A stretch of DNA of 64,000 nt from contig URER01000005.1 in NCBI GenBank assembly GCA_900547005.1, positions 1 to 64,000 on the forward strand. Direction: 5' to 3'. Shown here in pieces: positions 7,866-17,034 of this stretch. This DNA comes from an uncultured Prevotella sp. (lineage in GTDB: Bacteria; Bacteroidota; Bacteroidia; Bacteroidales; Bacteroidaceae). A model generated the notes under the pieces. It was not told where the DNA came from. It did not search any database and saw only the letters and a list, made by a program, of their open reading frames with translations. The number at the start of each line of letters is the position of its first letter. Positions within the stretch are counted from its first letter, which is position 1. Both the position numbers and the translations under genes were made by a program.

Positions 7866-9041
7866 ATGAGAAGAATACTGATAATACTATGCGCTGCATT
7901 CCTATGTCTCACGGTAATATCATGCGGTAAAGATGACGACACTTTGCCGAAAGAGGACTATAACGCCAGAACTCTGCTGATGTATATGCCCTGGTCATCG
8001 AATCTCACAGATGATTTCCGGCATAACATCTCGGACATGGAGAAGAGCATAAGCAAGAACGGACTGACAAACGAGAAAGTCGTCGTGTTCTTCGCAACAT
8101 CGCCAAACGATACTGAGATGTTCGAAATATGCTGTAACAACGGGGTATGCGAGCGTAAGACGCTAAAGAAATATGCCGATCCAGCCTGCACCACGGCGGC
8201 AGGCATCACCGCAATCCTCAATGATATGAAAGCCTTCGCACCCGCCGAAACCTACTCCATGACCATAGGCTGCCACGGTATGGGCTGGATTCCCGTAAAC
8301 GCGACAAGGGGAATGGACCGTGCGACAAGCAGAATGATGCACTGGGACTATGAAGGCGTGCCCAAGACACGCTACTTCGGAGGCACTTCTGCAAGATACC
8401 AGACGGACATCAGCACTCTTGCCGAGGGGATAGAAGACGCGGGAATAAGAATGGAATACATTTTGTTTGACGACTGCTATATGGCATCCGTGGAAGTGGC
8501 ATTCGAGCTGAAGGATGTAACAAACTATCTGATAGGGTCCACAAGTGAGATTATGGCATACGGTATGCCATACGAGACAATGGGAAGACACCTGCTCGGA
8601 CAACCTGACTATCAGGCTATATGCAAAACCTTCCATGACTTCTATTCCTCGTATGAGGATATGCCATGCGGTACTATTTCCGTTACCGACTGCTCGGAAC
8701 TCGACAATCTGGCGTTTATCATGAAAGAGATAAACAGCCGGTATGCCTTCGACTGTTCCCTATCATCGTCATTACAGTGTCTGGACGGCTACCGCCCTAC
8801 CCTGTTCTACGACCTCGGCGACTACGTCTCACACTTGTGCGGAGACCCGGCACTCCTGCAAGCGTTCAACGACCAGCTAAGCCGTGCCGTTCCGTACAAG
8901 GCACACACGGACTTTTTCTACTCCATGTCATCCGGCAGAATCCCCATAAACACATTCTCGGGAATAACAGTTTCAGATCCGAGCCAAAATTCGCTTGCCA
9001 CGACAAAGACAAGCACAAAGTGGTATAAGGCTACGCATTAA
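7866..9041 (+). CDS. Clostripain-family (C11) cysteine peptidase, lipoprotein
   Basis: 391 residues from the ATG at 7866; the open frame extends further upstream but would lack the signal. MRRILIILCAAFLCLTVISC is a lipoprotein signal with cleavage before Cys20. The peptidase C11 landmarks are present: the His in MTIGCHGMGW (~136) and the Cys in YILFDDCYMASVEVAFEL (~204). The family cleaves after Arg or Lys; many Bacteroidetes members are surface lipoproteins. It stands alone and ends in a strong terminator. The natural substrate is unknown. Confidence 0.9.
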   Translation: MRRILIILCAAFLCLTVISCGKDDDTLPKEDYNARTLLMYMPWSSNLTDDFRHNISDMEKSISKNGLTNEKVVVFFATSPNDTEMFEICCNNGVCERKTLKKYADPACTTAAGITAILNDMKAFAPAETYSMTIGCHGMGWIPVNATRGMDRATSRMMHWDYEGVPKTRYFGGTSARYQTDISTLAEGIEDAGIRMEYILFDDCYMASVEVAFELKDVTNYLIGSTSEIMAYGMPYETMGRHLLGQPDYQAICKTFHDFYSSYEDMPCGTISVTDCSELDNLAFIMKEINSRYAFDCSLSSSLQCLDGYRPTLFYDLGDYVSHLCGDPALLQAFNDQLSRAVPYKAHTDFFYSMSSGRIPINTFSGITVSDPSQNSLATTKTSTKWYKATH

Positions 9042-9049
9042 TAATAAAC

Positions 9050-9090
9050 AAAAGCGTGAGAGTGGCGACTTCGCACTCTCACGCTTTTTG
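9050..9090. terminator. Rho-independent terminator after the C11 peptidase
   Basis: AAAAGCGTGAGAGTG pairs perfectly with CACTCTCACGCTTTT over a 9-base loop and is followed by more T. It sits between convergent genes. Confidence 0.9.
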
Positions 9091-9160
9091 TTATGTATAT
9101 CCATTTGGGACTCGTAATATATCACATTAAGGTTCTTTGTCCCAAAATACCAAGAACGAA

Positions 9161-10114
9161 CTACTCACCCTTGAACAGTTCCTTTATGCCTCCGATGCTT
9201 CCCATAAGGTTGGTAGCTTCGTAAGGCAGGTAGACCGTCTTCGACTGCTCGCCGTTTGCGAGGTCTTCCATCATTTGGATATACTTCTGAGCGAGCAGAT
9301 AGTTTGCCGGATTGGTGCTCTTGCCCACAGCCTCGGTAATCTTTCCGATGGCTATAGCCTCGGCTTCGGCCTTGCGGATACGAGCCTGAGCCTCACCCTC
9401 GGCACGCAGAATCTCCTGCTGCTTGTCAGCCTCGGCACGGTTGATGGTAGATGTTTTCTCACCCTCAGACTTCAGGATGGCAGCCTGCTTCTGTCCTTCA
9501 CTGGTCAGGATGGTGGCACGCTTGTTGCGTTCTGCCTGCATCTGCTTCTCCATTGCGCTGAGCACGCTCTCCGGAGGGGTGATGTCCTGAAGCTCAACGC
9601 GGTTCACCTTGATACCCCACTTGTTGGTTGCATCGTCCAAAACGGCACGCAACTTGGTGTTGATGGTGTCGCGTGAAGTCAGCGTCTGGTCAAGTTCCAT
9701 CTCTCCGATGATGTTACGCAACGTTGTTTGGGTGAGCTTTTCGATAGCGTTCGGCAGGTTGTTGATTTCATACACGGCCTTGAAAGGGTCTACAATCTGG
9801 AAATACAACAGCGCGTTTATCTGCATCTGGATGTTATCTTTGGTTATAACGTTCTGACGGTCGAAGTCATAAACCTGTTCGCGCAGGTCTATAGTGTTTG
9901 AATACATATACCGTCCGTTGCGCATCGTAACTATCTCTTTGGGATGGTCGATGAACGGTATGATGACGTTGATACCGGGTTGGAGGGTAGCATAATACTT
10001 ACCCAAACGCTCGACAATCTTGGTTTCAGACTGCGAGATGATTACGAGTGCCTTCTTGGCGATGACTATCACCAGCACAACGATGGCTACAAGCACATAA
10101 GTTAAGATGTCCAT
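9161..10114 (-). CDS. SPFH/Band 7 (stomatin-like) membrane protein
   Basis: 317 residues. One N-terminal membrane helix (ILTYVLVAIVVLVIVIA) is followed by a Band 7 domain (SQSETKIVERLGKYYATLQPGINVIIPFID, DVFDRQNVITKDN-like segment, WGIKVNRVELQDITPPESVLSAMEKQMQAER) and a charged coiled coil rich in Ala/Glu/Lys (~180-250). The arrangement matches QmcA/paraslipin-type proteins that form ring assemblies at the membrane and often scaffold or protect membrane proteins. It lies 64 bases downstream of an NfeD gene, its usual partner. Confidence 0.93.
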   Translation of the reverse strand: MDILTYVLVAIVVLVIVIAKKALVIISQSETKIVERLGKYYATLQPGINVIIPFIDHPKEIVTMRNGRYMYSNTIDLREQVYDFDRQNVITKDNIQMQINALLYFQIVDPFKAVYEINNLPNAIEKLTQTTLRNIIGEMELDQTLTSRDTINTKLRAVLDDATNKWGIKVNRVELQDITPPESVLSAMEKQMQAERNKRATILTSEGQKQAAILKSEGEKTSTINRAEADKQQEILRAEGEAQARIRKAEAEAIAIGKITEAVGKSTNPANYLLAQKYIQMMEDLANGEQSKTVYLPYEATNLMGSIGGIKELFKGE

Positions 10115-10178
10115 GATGTTATAAAATTAAAAGTTTATAGTTTAATGTTGAAATTTTAGGGGTGAAAGTTAAAAGCCA

Positions 10179-10628
10179 TTACACTTTCTCCACAGTGATG
10201 ATAATCGACTCGCGCCCCACGACCTTCACCTTGCTGCCCTTGTCCACGGCACTGCCGTCGGCCGAAACAGCCTTCCAGTCGTCACCGTCGATAGCCACAC
10301 GACCGTGTCCTCCTGCAACGATGGCCTCGCTCACAGTGCCAATTCTACCCATTAGCGCATCGGCATTGCTCACACGCTTGTCCTCACCGCGATGCAGATA
10401 GCGCAACGCAACAGGACGCACAAACATCAGACTAAGCACCGTGAACATGGCAAAAACGATAATCTGAGCCACTCCGCCGAGTCCGAGAGCCGCGGCAACA
10501 GCCGAGAACACGCCGCCAATGGCGAAGCACATGATGAAAAAATCGCCGTTGGTCAATTCCAAAATAAGGCAGATAAGGCTTATCAAAGCCCATAACTGCC
10601 ATAGGTTTTCCATAAAATAATCTATCAT
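10179..10628 (-). CDS. NfeD-family membrane protein
   Basis: 149 residues. Two or three hydrophobic helices (LWALISLICLILEL, FFIMCFAIGGVFSAVAAALGLGGVAQIIVFAMFTVLSLMFVRPVAL) are followed by a C-terminal OB-fold (MGRIGTVSEAI... GRVAIDGDDWKAVSADG... GSKVKVVGRESIIITVEKV). This is the short NfeD type without a protease domain, which typically partners with the SPFH protein encoded just downstream. The pair is likely co-transcribed. Confidence 0.92.
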   Translation of the reverse strand: MIDYFMENLWQLWALISLICLILELTNGDFFIMCFAIGGVFSAVAAALGLGGVAQIIVFAMFTVLSLMFVRPVALRYLHRGEDKRVSNADALMGRIGTVSEAIVAGGHGRVAIDGDDWKAVSADGSAVDKGSKVKVVGRESIIITVEKV

Positions 10629-10629
10629 A

Positions 10630-10805
10630 TTGTTCTTTTTTAGGGGTTAGAAGTTAGAGATAAGAAGTTAGAGATATGTATTTTTAAAGGTGAGGGGGTA
10701 GAGATAAGAAGTGAGAGATATGTAGCCATTTTATAATATAGTATGAGAATACAGCCCTTAAAGGTATTCTCTCACACCTTACCTCTTACTTCTTACTTCT
10801 AAACA
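10630..10805. other. Intergenic A/G-rich low-complexity stretch
   Basis: Holds imperfect repeats of AAGTTAGAGATAAGAAG and, near 10765-10798, the complementary CTTACTTCTTACTTCT. No gene or clear terminator is seen. Confidence 0.6.
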
Positions 10806-11612
10806 TCACTTCTTATAGTACTTCAAAGCCTCGGGCATCCAGCCTTTGATGTTCTCTACGCGCTTAGCGTCTGACGGGTGGTCGCTAAGGAAATCCGAAC
10901 TGCTTCCGCCCGAAGCCGCTGCCATGCGCTGCCAAAACGTAATGGCCTCCCGAGGGTTATATCCGGCCATAGCAGCGAAAATAAGTCCCATGTGGTCGGC
11001 CTCGTTCTCGTGGTCGCGTGAGTATTTCAGGTTGCGGAGCTGCAAGCCCTGCGAAGTAGCCCACTCCAAGAGCGACGAGGTGTTTGCTCCCATGCCCGCA
11101 GCACTCAATACCGCACTGCCAATCTGCATTCCCACTTGCTGTTTATACTGCTTGCTGAGCTGCTCGGCAGAGTGTTTTGCCACCGCATGAGCAATCTCAT
11201 GACCGAGTACTATGGCAAGTGCCGTCTCGTTCTTAGTTACCGGAAGCAGTCCTTCATACACCACAATCTTGCCACCGGGCATACAGAATGCGTTCACGCT
11301 ATTGTCCTTTACGAGATTGAACTCCCACTTATAGCCGCTCAATTCATTAGCCAAACCATTCTGCTTCAAGTACGTTTCCACTGCCGTAGCGAGCTTCTTA
11401 CCCACCCGTTGCACCATCGCAGTGTTAGCGGCATTGGTAGATTTCTTCGCTTTCTTCATGTACTCATTATACTGTTGCGTGCTGAGACTAAGCATTTGCT
11501 CGTCAGACACTACCAGATTCTGCTTTCTTCCAGTTACAGGAACAGTGCGCGTGGTTCCGCACGAAGCCATAAATATGGCTAAAACCAATAGAAATAAATT
11601 GACCTTTTTCAT
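10806..11612 (-). CDS. M48-family metalloprotease, lipoprotein
   Basis: 268 residues. The lipoprotein signal MKKVNLFLLVLAIFMASC places the lipid on Cys18. The zinc site is the HEIAH of LGHEIAHAVAKHS (~131), with the third ligand in NEADHMGLIFAAMAGYNPREAI (~203). CMPGGKIVVYEGLLP is also typical of M48 periplasmic (LoiP/YcaL/BepA-like) proteases, which degrade misassembled outer-membrane proteins. It is transcribed alone from a -7 box at 11669. Confidence 0.92.
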   Translation of the reverse strand: MKKVNLFLLVLAIFMASCGTTRTVPVTGRKQNLVVSDEQMLSLSTQQYNEYMKKAKKSTNAANTAMVQRVGKKLATAVETYLKQNGLANELSGYKWEFNLVKDNSVNAFCMPGGKIVVYEGLLPVTKNETALAIVLGHEIAHAVAKHSAEQLSKQYKQQVGMQIGSAVLSAAGMGANTSSLLEWATSQGLQLRNLKYSRDHENEADHMGLIFAAMAGYNPREAITFWQRMAAASGGSSSDFLSDHPSDAKRVENIKGWMPEALKYYKK

Positions 11613-11668
11613 TTTATTTTATATTATCATCTAAATATCCAATTCTATTTCATACTGTAATATTTTTA

Positions 11669-11676
11669 CAAAGATA
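11669..11676 (-). promoter_or_regulatory. -7 box for the M48 protease
   Basis: Minus strand TATCTTTG about 57 bases upstream of the ATG. Confidence 0.55.
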
Positions 11677-11794
11677 CGTGTTTTCAATAAAACCGTCAAA
11701 TATTTCGACCGGAAAATACACCTTATTATAATAATCCCCCCTTCAAAAAAAAGGTGATGTCCGAACTCCTGTCTCCCGTCTTCTGTCTCCTAAC

Positions 11795-11827
11795 AAAAAG
11801 AGAGCGACTTACACAAGCCGCTCTCAA
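11795..11827 (-). terminator. Terminator after aroC
   Basis: On the minus strand GAGAGCGG and CGCTCTC flank a short loop and are followed by TTTTTG, downstream of the aroC stop. Confidence 0.65.
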
Positions 11828-11962
11828 CAACACAAAAACTAAACTAGACTTAACTAAACAATTTAGCATTCTCACGAATACCAAATTGCCAGTGCAAATA
11901 TACGATAATTATTCAATACCGTCAAACATATTTACAATATTTATGACTTTTATCGTATAAAA

Positions 11963-13039
11963 CTAAATTTTTGTCATTTTCGATGCTAAAAAACAGTCTA
12001 AGATGACCATTGAGGCCATTGCTTCGACAATCGGAACAGCACGAGGAAGAACGCAAGGGTCGTGTCGTCCGCGAGCTTTCAGGGCCGTTTCGTTGCCCTC
12101 GATATCCACGGTTGCCTGCTCACGGAGCAAGGTTGCCACCGGCTTAAAGGCCACCCGGAAATAAATATCCTGCCCGTTGCTGATGCCGCCTTGTATCCCT
12201 CCGCTATGGTTTGTCGTTGTCGTTATCTTGCCGTTATCGTTCACGAACACGTCGTTTTGCTCGCTTCCGCGCATCCCGACACCGCTAAATCCGTCACCAT
12301 ACTCGAATCCTTTCACGGCGTTTATGCTCAGCATGGCGTTTCCGAGCGATGCGTGCAGCTTGCCGAACTCCGGTTCTCCGAGGCCTACGGGGCAACCTTT
12401 CACCACGCAGGTAATCACTCCGCCGATGGTATCACCCTCTGCTTTCACCTCGGATATGAGTTTTTCCATCTCCTTCGCCTTGTCACCGTCGGGACATCTC
12501 ACGATGTTCTCCTCTGTTTTCGATAAGTCATACTTCTTATAATCGCGGTCGAGAGCGATGTCGCCCACCTGCGACGTGTATGCCTGTACGCTTATTCCGA
12601 GCTGACGGAGCGCGAGTTTTGCCAACGCGCCGCCCACCACGCGAGCTATTGTGGCACGCGCCGACGAACGTCCGCCGCCCCGATGGTCGCGGATACCATA
12701 CTTATTATAATATGTATAATCCGCGTGCGACGGCCGGAACACGCATCTCATGTTCTCGTAGTCCTGCGAATGCTGGTTGGTATTGCGCACAACGAAACCT
12801 ATCGGGGTGCCTGTTGATTTTCCTTCAAACACTCCCGACAGCAGTTCCACCTTGTCGGCCTCGTTTCTTCCCGTTGTGATATGGCTCTGTCCGGGGCGTC
12901 GGCGATCGAGTTCCGCCTGTATGAACGCCTCGTCGATGTCTATTCCTGCCGGCATTCCGTCTACCACGCCACCCACGGCAGCTCCATGACTTTCGCCGAA
13001 AGTGGTCAGAGTGAAGATGTTTCCGAATGTATTGCCCAT
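11963..13039 (-). CDS. aroC: Chorismate synthase
   Basis: 358 residues, the normal AroC length. Signatures seen are the N-terminal GESHGAAVGGVVDGMPAGI, RRPGQSHITTGRNEADKVELLSGVFEGKSTGTPI, DYTYYNKYGIRDHRGGGRSSARAT (FMN/phosphate site) and the C-terminal RGRHDPCVLPRAVPIVEAM. The enzyme converts EPSP to chorismate with reduced FMN, the last step of the shikimate pathway. It lies 33 bases downstream of the SlyD-like gene, and the two are probably co-transcribed from the box at 13845. Confidence 0.97.
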   Translation of the reverse strand: MGNTFGNIFTLTTFGESHGAAVGGVVDGMPAGIDIDEAFIQAELDRRRPGQSHITTGRNEADKVELLSGVFEGKSTGTPIGFVVRNTNQHSQDYENMRCVFRPSHADYTYYNKYGIRDHRGGGRSSARATIARVVGGALAKLALRQLGISVQAYTSQVGDIALDRDYKKYDLSKTEENIVRCPDGDKAKEMEKLISEVKAEGDTIGGVITCVVKGCPVGLGEPEFGKLHASLGNAMLSINAVKGFEYGDGFSGVGMRGSEQNDVFVNDNGKITTTTNHSGGIQGGISNGQDIYFRVAFKPVATLLREQATVDIEGNETALKARGRHDPCVLPRAVPIVEAMASMVILDCFLASKMTKI

Positions 13040-13072
13040 GTTGTTATGTTCTTGTCAAAACCCTGTCGAGGC

Positions 13073-13810
13073 TTAATGCTTATGTCCGCAGCATCCGCCG
13101 TGCTTATGTTCACCCTCACCGTGGTGTCCGCAACAGCCCTCTCCGTGCTTATGTTCACCCTCACCGTGGTGTCCGCAACAGCCCTCTCCGTGCTTGTGTC
13201 CGCCCTCTCCGTGGCCTTTGCAGCCTCCTTCGTGATGGTGTCCGCCACATCCGCCTTCGTGGTCATGGCCTCCACAACCGCCTTCACAGTCGCCGCATCC
13301 GCATCCGCACTCATGGCTGTTCATGCGGTTTATGTAGTCCTGGAACTCCTCGTCGCTCACTTCGACCGACGCAACCACCTGTCCGCAGAAATGCAAGTCC
13401 TTGCCTGCGAGCGGATGATTGAGGTCAACGACCACCTTATCCTCCTTTATCTCGACCACCTTGCTAAGGAAACGGTTTCCGTCCGCATTCTGGAGGGGAA
13501 CTATCGCGCCCTCGAAAATGTGTTCATGGTCGAAGTGGTTGTTTATGGTGAATATGCTCTTGTCCACATCTATGACGCGTTCAGTTTCATATTCGCCGTA
13601 AGCCTTGTCCTTCGGGATGGTGAAATCGAAGTCATCGCCCACTGCAAGAGGTTCGATAGCATCCTCAAAGTCTTTCAGCGTTACGCCCATTCCACTCATA
13701 AAGTTAAACGGCTGGTTGGCTTCAGTAGCCTCTACGAGATGCTCCTTATCGCCGTCCTGAATGTAAAGTTTATAGCTGACGGAGATATTCTTGTGCTTGA
13801 TATTATCCAT
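13073..13810 (-). CDS. SlyD-like FKBP-type peptidyl-prolyl isomerase with His/Cys/Gly-rich tail
   Basis: 245 residues. The first ~165 residues are an FKBP domain with an IF (insert-in-flap) chaperone segment (FNFMSGMGVTLKDFEDAIEPLAVGDDF; DLNHPLAGKDLHFCGQVV). The rest is a metal-binding tail of GHHGEGEHKHGEGCC-type repeats ending in CCGHKH. The tail is longer and richer in paired Cys than in E. coli SlyD and is partly built from 45-bp tandem repeats. Likely roles are prolyl isomerisation and nickel or zinc handling in the cytoplasm (family knowledge); the metal is not determined by sequence. Confidence 0.92.
   Translation of the reverse strand: MDNIKHKNISVSYKLYIQDGDKEHLVEATEANQPFNFMSGMGVTLKDFEDAIEPLAVGDDFDFTIPKDKAYGEYETERVIDVDKSIFTINNHFDHEHIFEGAIVPLQNADGNRFLSKVVEIKEDKVVVDLNHPLAGKDLHFCGQVVASVEVSDEEFQDYINRMNSHECGCGCGDCEGGCGGHDHEGGCGGHHHEGGCKGHGEGGHKHGEGCCGHHGEGEHKHGEGCCGHHGEGEHKHGGCCGHKH
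13099..13200. repeat. 45-bp tandem repeat encoding the metal-binding tail
   Basis: The + strand segment CCGTGCTTATGTTCACCCTC with the following ~25 bases is repeated almost exactly, with a third diverged copy. The 45-bp unit keeps frame and adds 15 residues (GEGEHKHGEGCCGHH) per copy. Confidence 0.9.
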
Positions 13811-13844
13811 TTCTTATGTCTTTTAATTATTAATTATTAAGTTG

Positions 13845-13852
13845 CAAAGGTA
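13845..13852 (-). promoter_or_regulatory. -7 box for the slyD-like/aroC unit
   Basis: Minus strand TACCTTTG, 34 bases upstream of the SlyD-like start codon. Confidence 0.6.
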
Positions 13853-13959
13853 ATTAAAAGATTGTGGATAAGCGAATTAAGTATGTGTTTTCTTGTCCGT
13901 TTTGATATTTTTTACTTATTTTGCAAGGCATAAAACGATATGAAATGACTCGGAAACCG

Positions 13960-16188
13960 ATGAAAAAGATATTCCTCATACTACTGATTACATTGTCGAC
14001 AATGGCTGATATTGATGCCCAGCCTGCCGGACTCCATAAGATGTCCCCACTCGTTTGCGAAGCCTTAGCCTCTGTTTCGGACAATGTTCCGATGGCAAAA
14101 ATACACTCCTTTGGCCGTATGGCTAAGGTTCCGTCTCAGGCTTCAAGACGTTTTAATTCTCTGACTGCCTTTGTCCGCATTGCCGACGACGGCGAAACGG
14201 TGTTGCGCGACAATGGATGCACGCCGCTGGCACGCTTCGGCAACATCTATATCGCGAGCATTCCGCTGAACCGGCTCGGTGCTTTGTCGCTCGTGAACAG
14301 CGTGATGCGCATCGAAGCGGGCGAGCCTTGCACTGTGCAGATGGACACCACGCGCATGATAGTGAATGCCGTGGACGTGCAAGAGGGTGTCGGTTTGCCG
14401 CTGGCATATACGGGAAAAGGCGTTGTAATGGGTGTGATGGACATCGGTTTCGACCTCACCCATCCCGATTTCTTCTCGCCCGACATGACAGAATACCGAA
14501 TAAAGCGACTTTGGGACCAGCTTTCTGCTGATTATGACGCAAGCAAAGACCTGCCTGTGGGGGCCGAGTATCTGACGGAGGAGGCTCTCTTAAGCTATGG
14601 ATGTGTGCGCGACGGCCACAAGGAAACGCACGGAACGCACACCCTCGGCATCGCCGCCGGCTCGGGTTACACGACCGATTACCGGGGCTTGGCATGGGAG
14701 AGCGACATCTGCCTCGTGGCAAATGCGACCTCTTCCGACAAGGAATTTATCGCCGAGGAGGACAGATATAAATACACATCGGCCACCGACGCGCTCGGAT
14801 TTAAGTATATCTTCGACTACGCCCAGTCTGTCGGCAAGCCTTGCGTAATATCGTTCAGCGAGGGAGCAAAGCAGGATTTATATGGCGATGACAAACTTTT
14901 CTACGAAGTTCTCGACTCGCTCACAGGACCGGGACGCATCCTCGTGGCTTCGGCGGGCAACAACGGCGACACCTACGTGCATTTCCACAAACCCGCAGGA
15001 CAGCCATCTCAGGGTACGTTCGTAATAGGTACTGATGAGAATGTCTATTTTCAGATGAAGTCGGCAGAGCCTTTCACCATCCGCACCGTTGTATATAGCG
15101 AGCATCCCGACACTGTTCTCATAGAGTCTGCATGGCCGATTGCCGCTGCCGACTCCGTCTATACCGACACTCTCAACCTTGCCGACGGCCGCTACGAGTT
15201 CACCGTGGCGGGCTATCCCTCGTGCTACGACCCGTCGGAGTATGCCTACGAAATGCTTATCACGGCTCCACGGCAGATAGGACTGGCCACGCCCGTATCG
15301 GTGGAGATTGTAGGCAGCGAGGCCGATGCGCATTTCTTCTTGACTTCGGGCTATATGACAACGAACGGGAAAAACAGTAATCTCATTGCCGGCGACCATT
15401 ATTACAGTATCCTTTCGCCCGGCAGCTCACCTGCGGCAATCTGCGTCGGAGCCACGTCTTACCGCACCGGATTTGTCAATTACAAGGGCGACCGGATTAA
15501 ATTTAATTGTGGCGAAAAAGGCGAGCGCGGCCCTTATTCGTCTATGGGACCGACATTCGACGGCCGGGTGAAACCCGATGTGATGGCACCGGGTACAAAC
15601 GTAACTTCAGCGCGCAGCAGTTATTGGCTCGATGGTGGGGCTGACAATTGGGATATCGCCTACTTTGACTATAACGGACGGCGTTACGGATGGAGCGCCA
15701 ACACCGGAACATCGATGTCGACACCTGTTGTCGGCGGAACGATAGCCTTGTGGCTGCAGGCCAACCCGCAGCTTTCGCCCGACGATGTGCGCGAGGTGAT
15801 AAAGAAGACGAGCCGCCGCCTGACCACAGACGATGCGCCGCAGCCCAACAACCAATGGGGATATGGCGAGATAGATGCTTATAAGGGACTTGTCGAGGTG
15901 TTGCGTATGCAGAGCGACGGTCTCGATGTGATTAGCGATTATCAGCCGTCCGGCGCGCGGTTCTCGATGTCGGGCAGCGACCTCCGTATCACTTTCGGCC
16001 GACCGCTTACCCGTCCTGCCACGCTGGCTATCTATTCTATTAACGGCACATTGCTTGTCAGCCGCACCATTCCCGCCGGTTCCGCCGACTACTATGTTAG
16101 TCTTGCCAACCTGCCCGAAGCTGTTTATGCCGTGCAGTTGCGCGGCAGCGACAAGGGAATCACCGGCTCTACGCTCGTGAGAAAGTGA
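13960..16188 (+). CDS. Secreted subtilisin-like (S8) serine peptidase with type IX sorting domain
   Basis: 742 residues from the ATG at 13960; an in-frame ATG at 13945 is also possible. MKKIFLILLITLSTMADIDAQ is a signal peptide. The catalytic triad is Asp in VMGVMDIGFDLTHPDF (~160), His in ETHGTHTLGIAAGSG (~222) and Ser in NTGTSMSTPVVGGT (~582), with a long beta-rich insert between His and Ser. The final ~75 residues (RPATLAIYSINGTLLVSR... LPEAVYAVQLRG... STLVRK) resemble a type A C-terminal sorting domain of the type IX secretion system, so export to the surface is likely. The DNA is GC-richer than its surroundings. Confidence 0.92.
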   Translation: MKKIFLILLITLSTMADIDAQPAGLHKMSPLVCEALASVSDNVPMAKIHSFGRMAKVPSQASRRFNSLTAFVRIADDGETVLRDNGCTPLARFGNIYIASIPLNRLGALSLVNSVMRIEAGEPCTVQMDTTRMIVNAVDVQEGVGLPLAYTGKGVVMGVMDIGFDLTHPDFFSPDMTEYRIKRLWDQLSADYDASKDLPVGAEYLTEEALLSYGCVRDGHKETHGTHTLGIAAGSGYTTDYRGLAWESDICLVANATSSDKEFIAEEDRYKYTSATDALGFKYIFDYAQSVGKPCVISFSEGAKQDLYGDDKLFYEVLDSLTGPGRILVASAGNNGDTYVHFHKPAGQPSQGTFVIGTDENVYFQMKSAEPFTIRTVVYSEHPDTVLIESAWPIAAADSVYTDTLNLADGRYEFTVAGYPSCYDPSEYAYEMLITAPRQIGLATPVSVEIVGSEADAHFFLTSGYMTTNGKNSNLIAGDHYYSILSPGSSPAAICVGATSYRTGFVNYKGDRIKFNCGEKGERGPYSSMGPTFDGRVKPDVMAPGTNVTSARSSYWLDGGADNWDIAYFDYNGRRYGWSANTGTSMSTPVVGGTIALWLQANPQLSPDDVREVIKKTSRRLTTDDAPQPNNQWGYGEIDAYKGLVEVLRMQSDGLDVISDYQPSGARFSMSGSDLRITFGRPLTRPATLAIYSINGTLLVSRTIPAGSADYYVSLANLPEAVYAVQLRGSDKGITGSTLVRK

Positions 16189-16189
16189 T

Positions 16190-16240
16190 AAGAGAGGAAA
16201 GAGGAGAGAGGAGAGAGGAGAGAGGAGAGAGAAATGCTTT
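16190..16240 (+). repeat. Polypurine GAGAGGA tract
   Basis: Begins at the subtilase stop and ends in GAAATGCTTT. It is an inverted partner of the pyrimidine tract at 16354-16400; the pair could fold into a long stem around a ~115-bp loop. Confidence 0.85.
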
Positions 16241-16288
16241 GTTGGATACATCCTATTACTCCATATCACATCCATTCCTTGTTCGGGC

Positions 16289-16330
16289 ATGATTTATAAT
16301 CTACCCGCTTGGAGTATAATGATTTTCAAT
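16289..16330. repeat. Degenerate half-copy of the 25765 inverted-repeat element
   Basis: GCATGATTTATAATCTACCC then GCTTGGAGTATA resembles the right arm of the 25765-25929 element (GCGTGATTTGCAATCCGC, GGGAGTATA) with several mismatches. Confidence 0.55.
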
Positions 16331-16353
16331 CCGCTCAAACAATCCTCCATCCT

Positions 16354-16400
16354 CAAAAGCATTTCTCTCTCCCCTCTCCCCTCTCCTCTCTCCTCTTTCA
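16354..16400. repeat. Polypyrimidine tract, inverse of 16190
   Basis: AAGCATTTCTCTCTCCCCTC followed by further CTCTCC units, complementary to the 16190-16240 tract including the AAATGCTT end. Confidence 0.85.
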
Positions 16401-16401
16401 A

Positions 16402-16895
16402 TCACTAAAATTCCCCTCAAAACTCGCGAATTTGCAAACAAACTCTTCCTTGCTCTCAAAAACGCAAAAATACGGCATTTTAGAGTATTTTGATTTAAGT
16501 CATTGATATTCAAAGACTTACCCCGTTTTTGGTTAAAAATAGCCCTTTTAGAACGCGTTTCAGACCTCGTTACATTGCAACGGAGGCACTTTTGCACTTC
16601 AACGGAGCCACTTTTGGCCTCCAACGGAGCCTCCGTTGCACTCCAAAATGGCCTAAAACGCACTCTAAAAGTGCCTCCGTTGGAAGCTAATAAACGTTAA
16701 ATCGACAAGAAACGGCATTTTCCCCCGTTTTTCGAGACATCAAATTTCAACAAAAATCGGGTCGTTTTTTTTCTAACGGAGGCTGTTTTGGAATTTTGAA
16801 TTACGATTTTTGAGTTTGAAGTTAGGATTTTTAAGGTCGAGAAATCATCGAAAATGAGTAACGAGACCATTATTTAACAAAAGTTGACGCAAAAC
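16402..16895 (-). repeat. ~490-bp intergenic repeat element, copy A
   Basis: Read on the minus strand it aligns along its length with copies B (25255-25740) and C (45710-46225). Shared blocks are GTTAAATAATGGT..CGTTACTCATTTTCG, AAAATCGTAA, repeated CCTCCGTT/AACGGAGG, GATTTAACGTTTRTTAGCTT, GGAGTGCAACGGAG and GCGAGTTTTGAGG near the end. No convincing reading frame is present. Confidence 0.85.
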
Positions 16896-17034
16896 GAAAT
16901 GTAAGAAATATTTACCGTTTCAGTAAAATCTCACATTAGTTCTATTCATAAAGAATGTTAAATCCAGTTTGAGAAATATACCATTACGTGTTATATCATC
17001 GTAATTAAGATAAAAGGAAAAGCAAGAAAAAGGA

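Noticed and set aside
12881..13840. 319-residue frame opposite aroC and the slyD-like gene
   Set aside because: It spans two real genes on the other strand and gives repetitive, hydrophobic nonsense from the 45-bp repeats.
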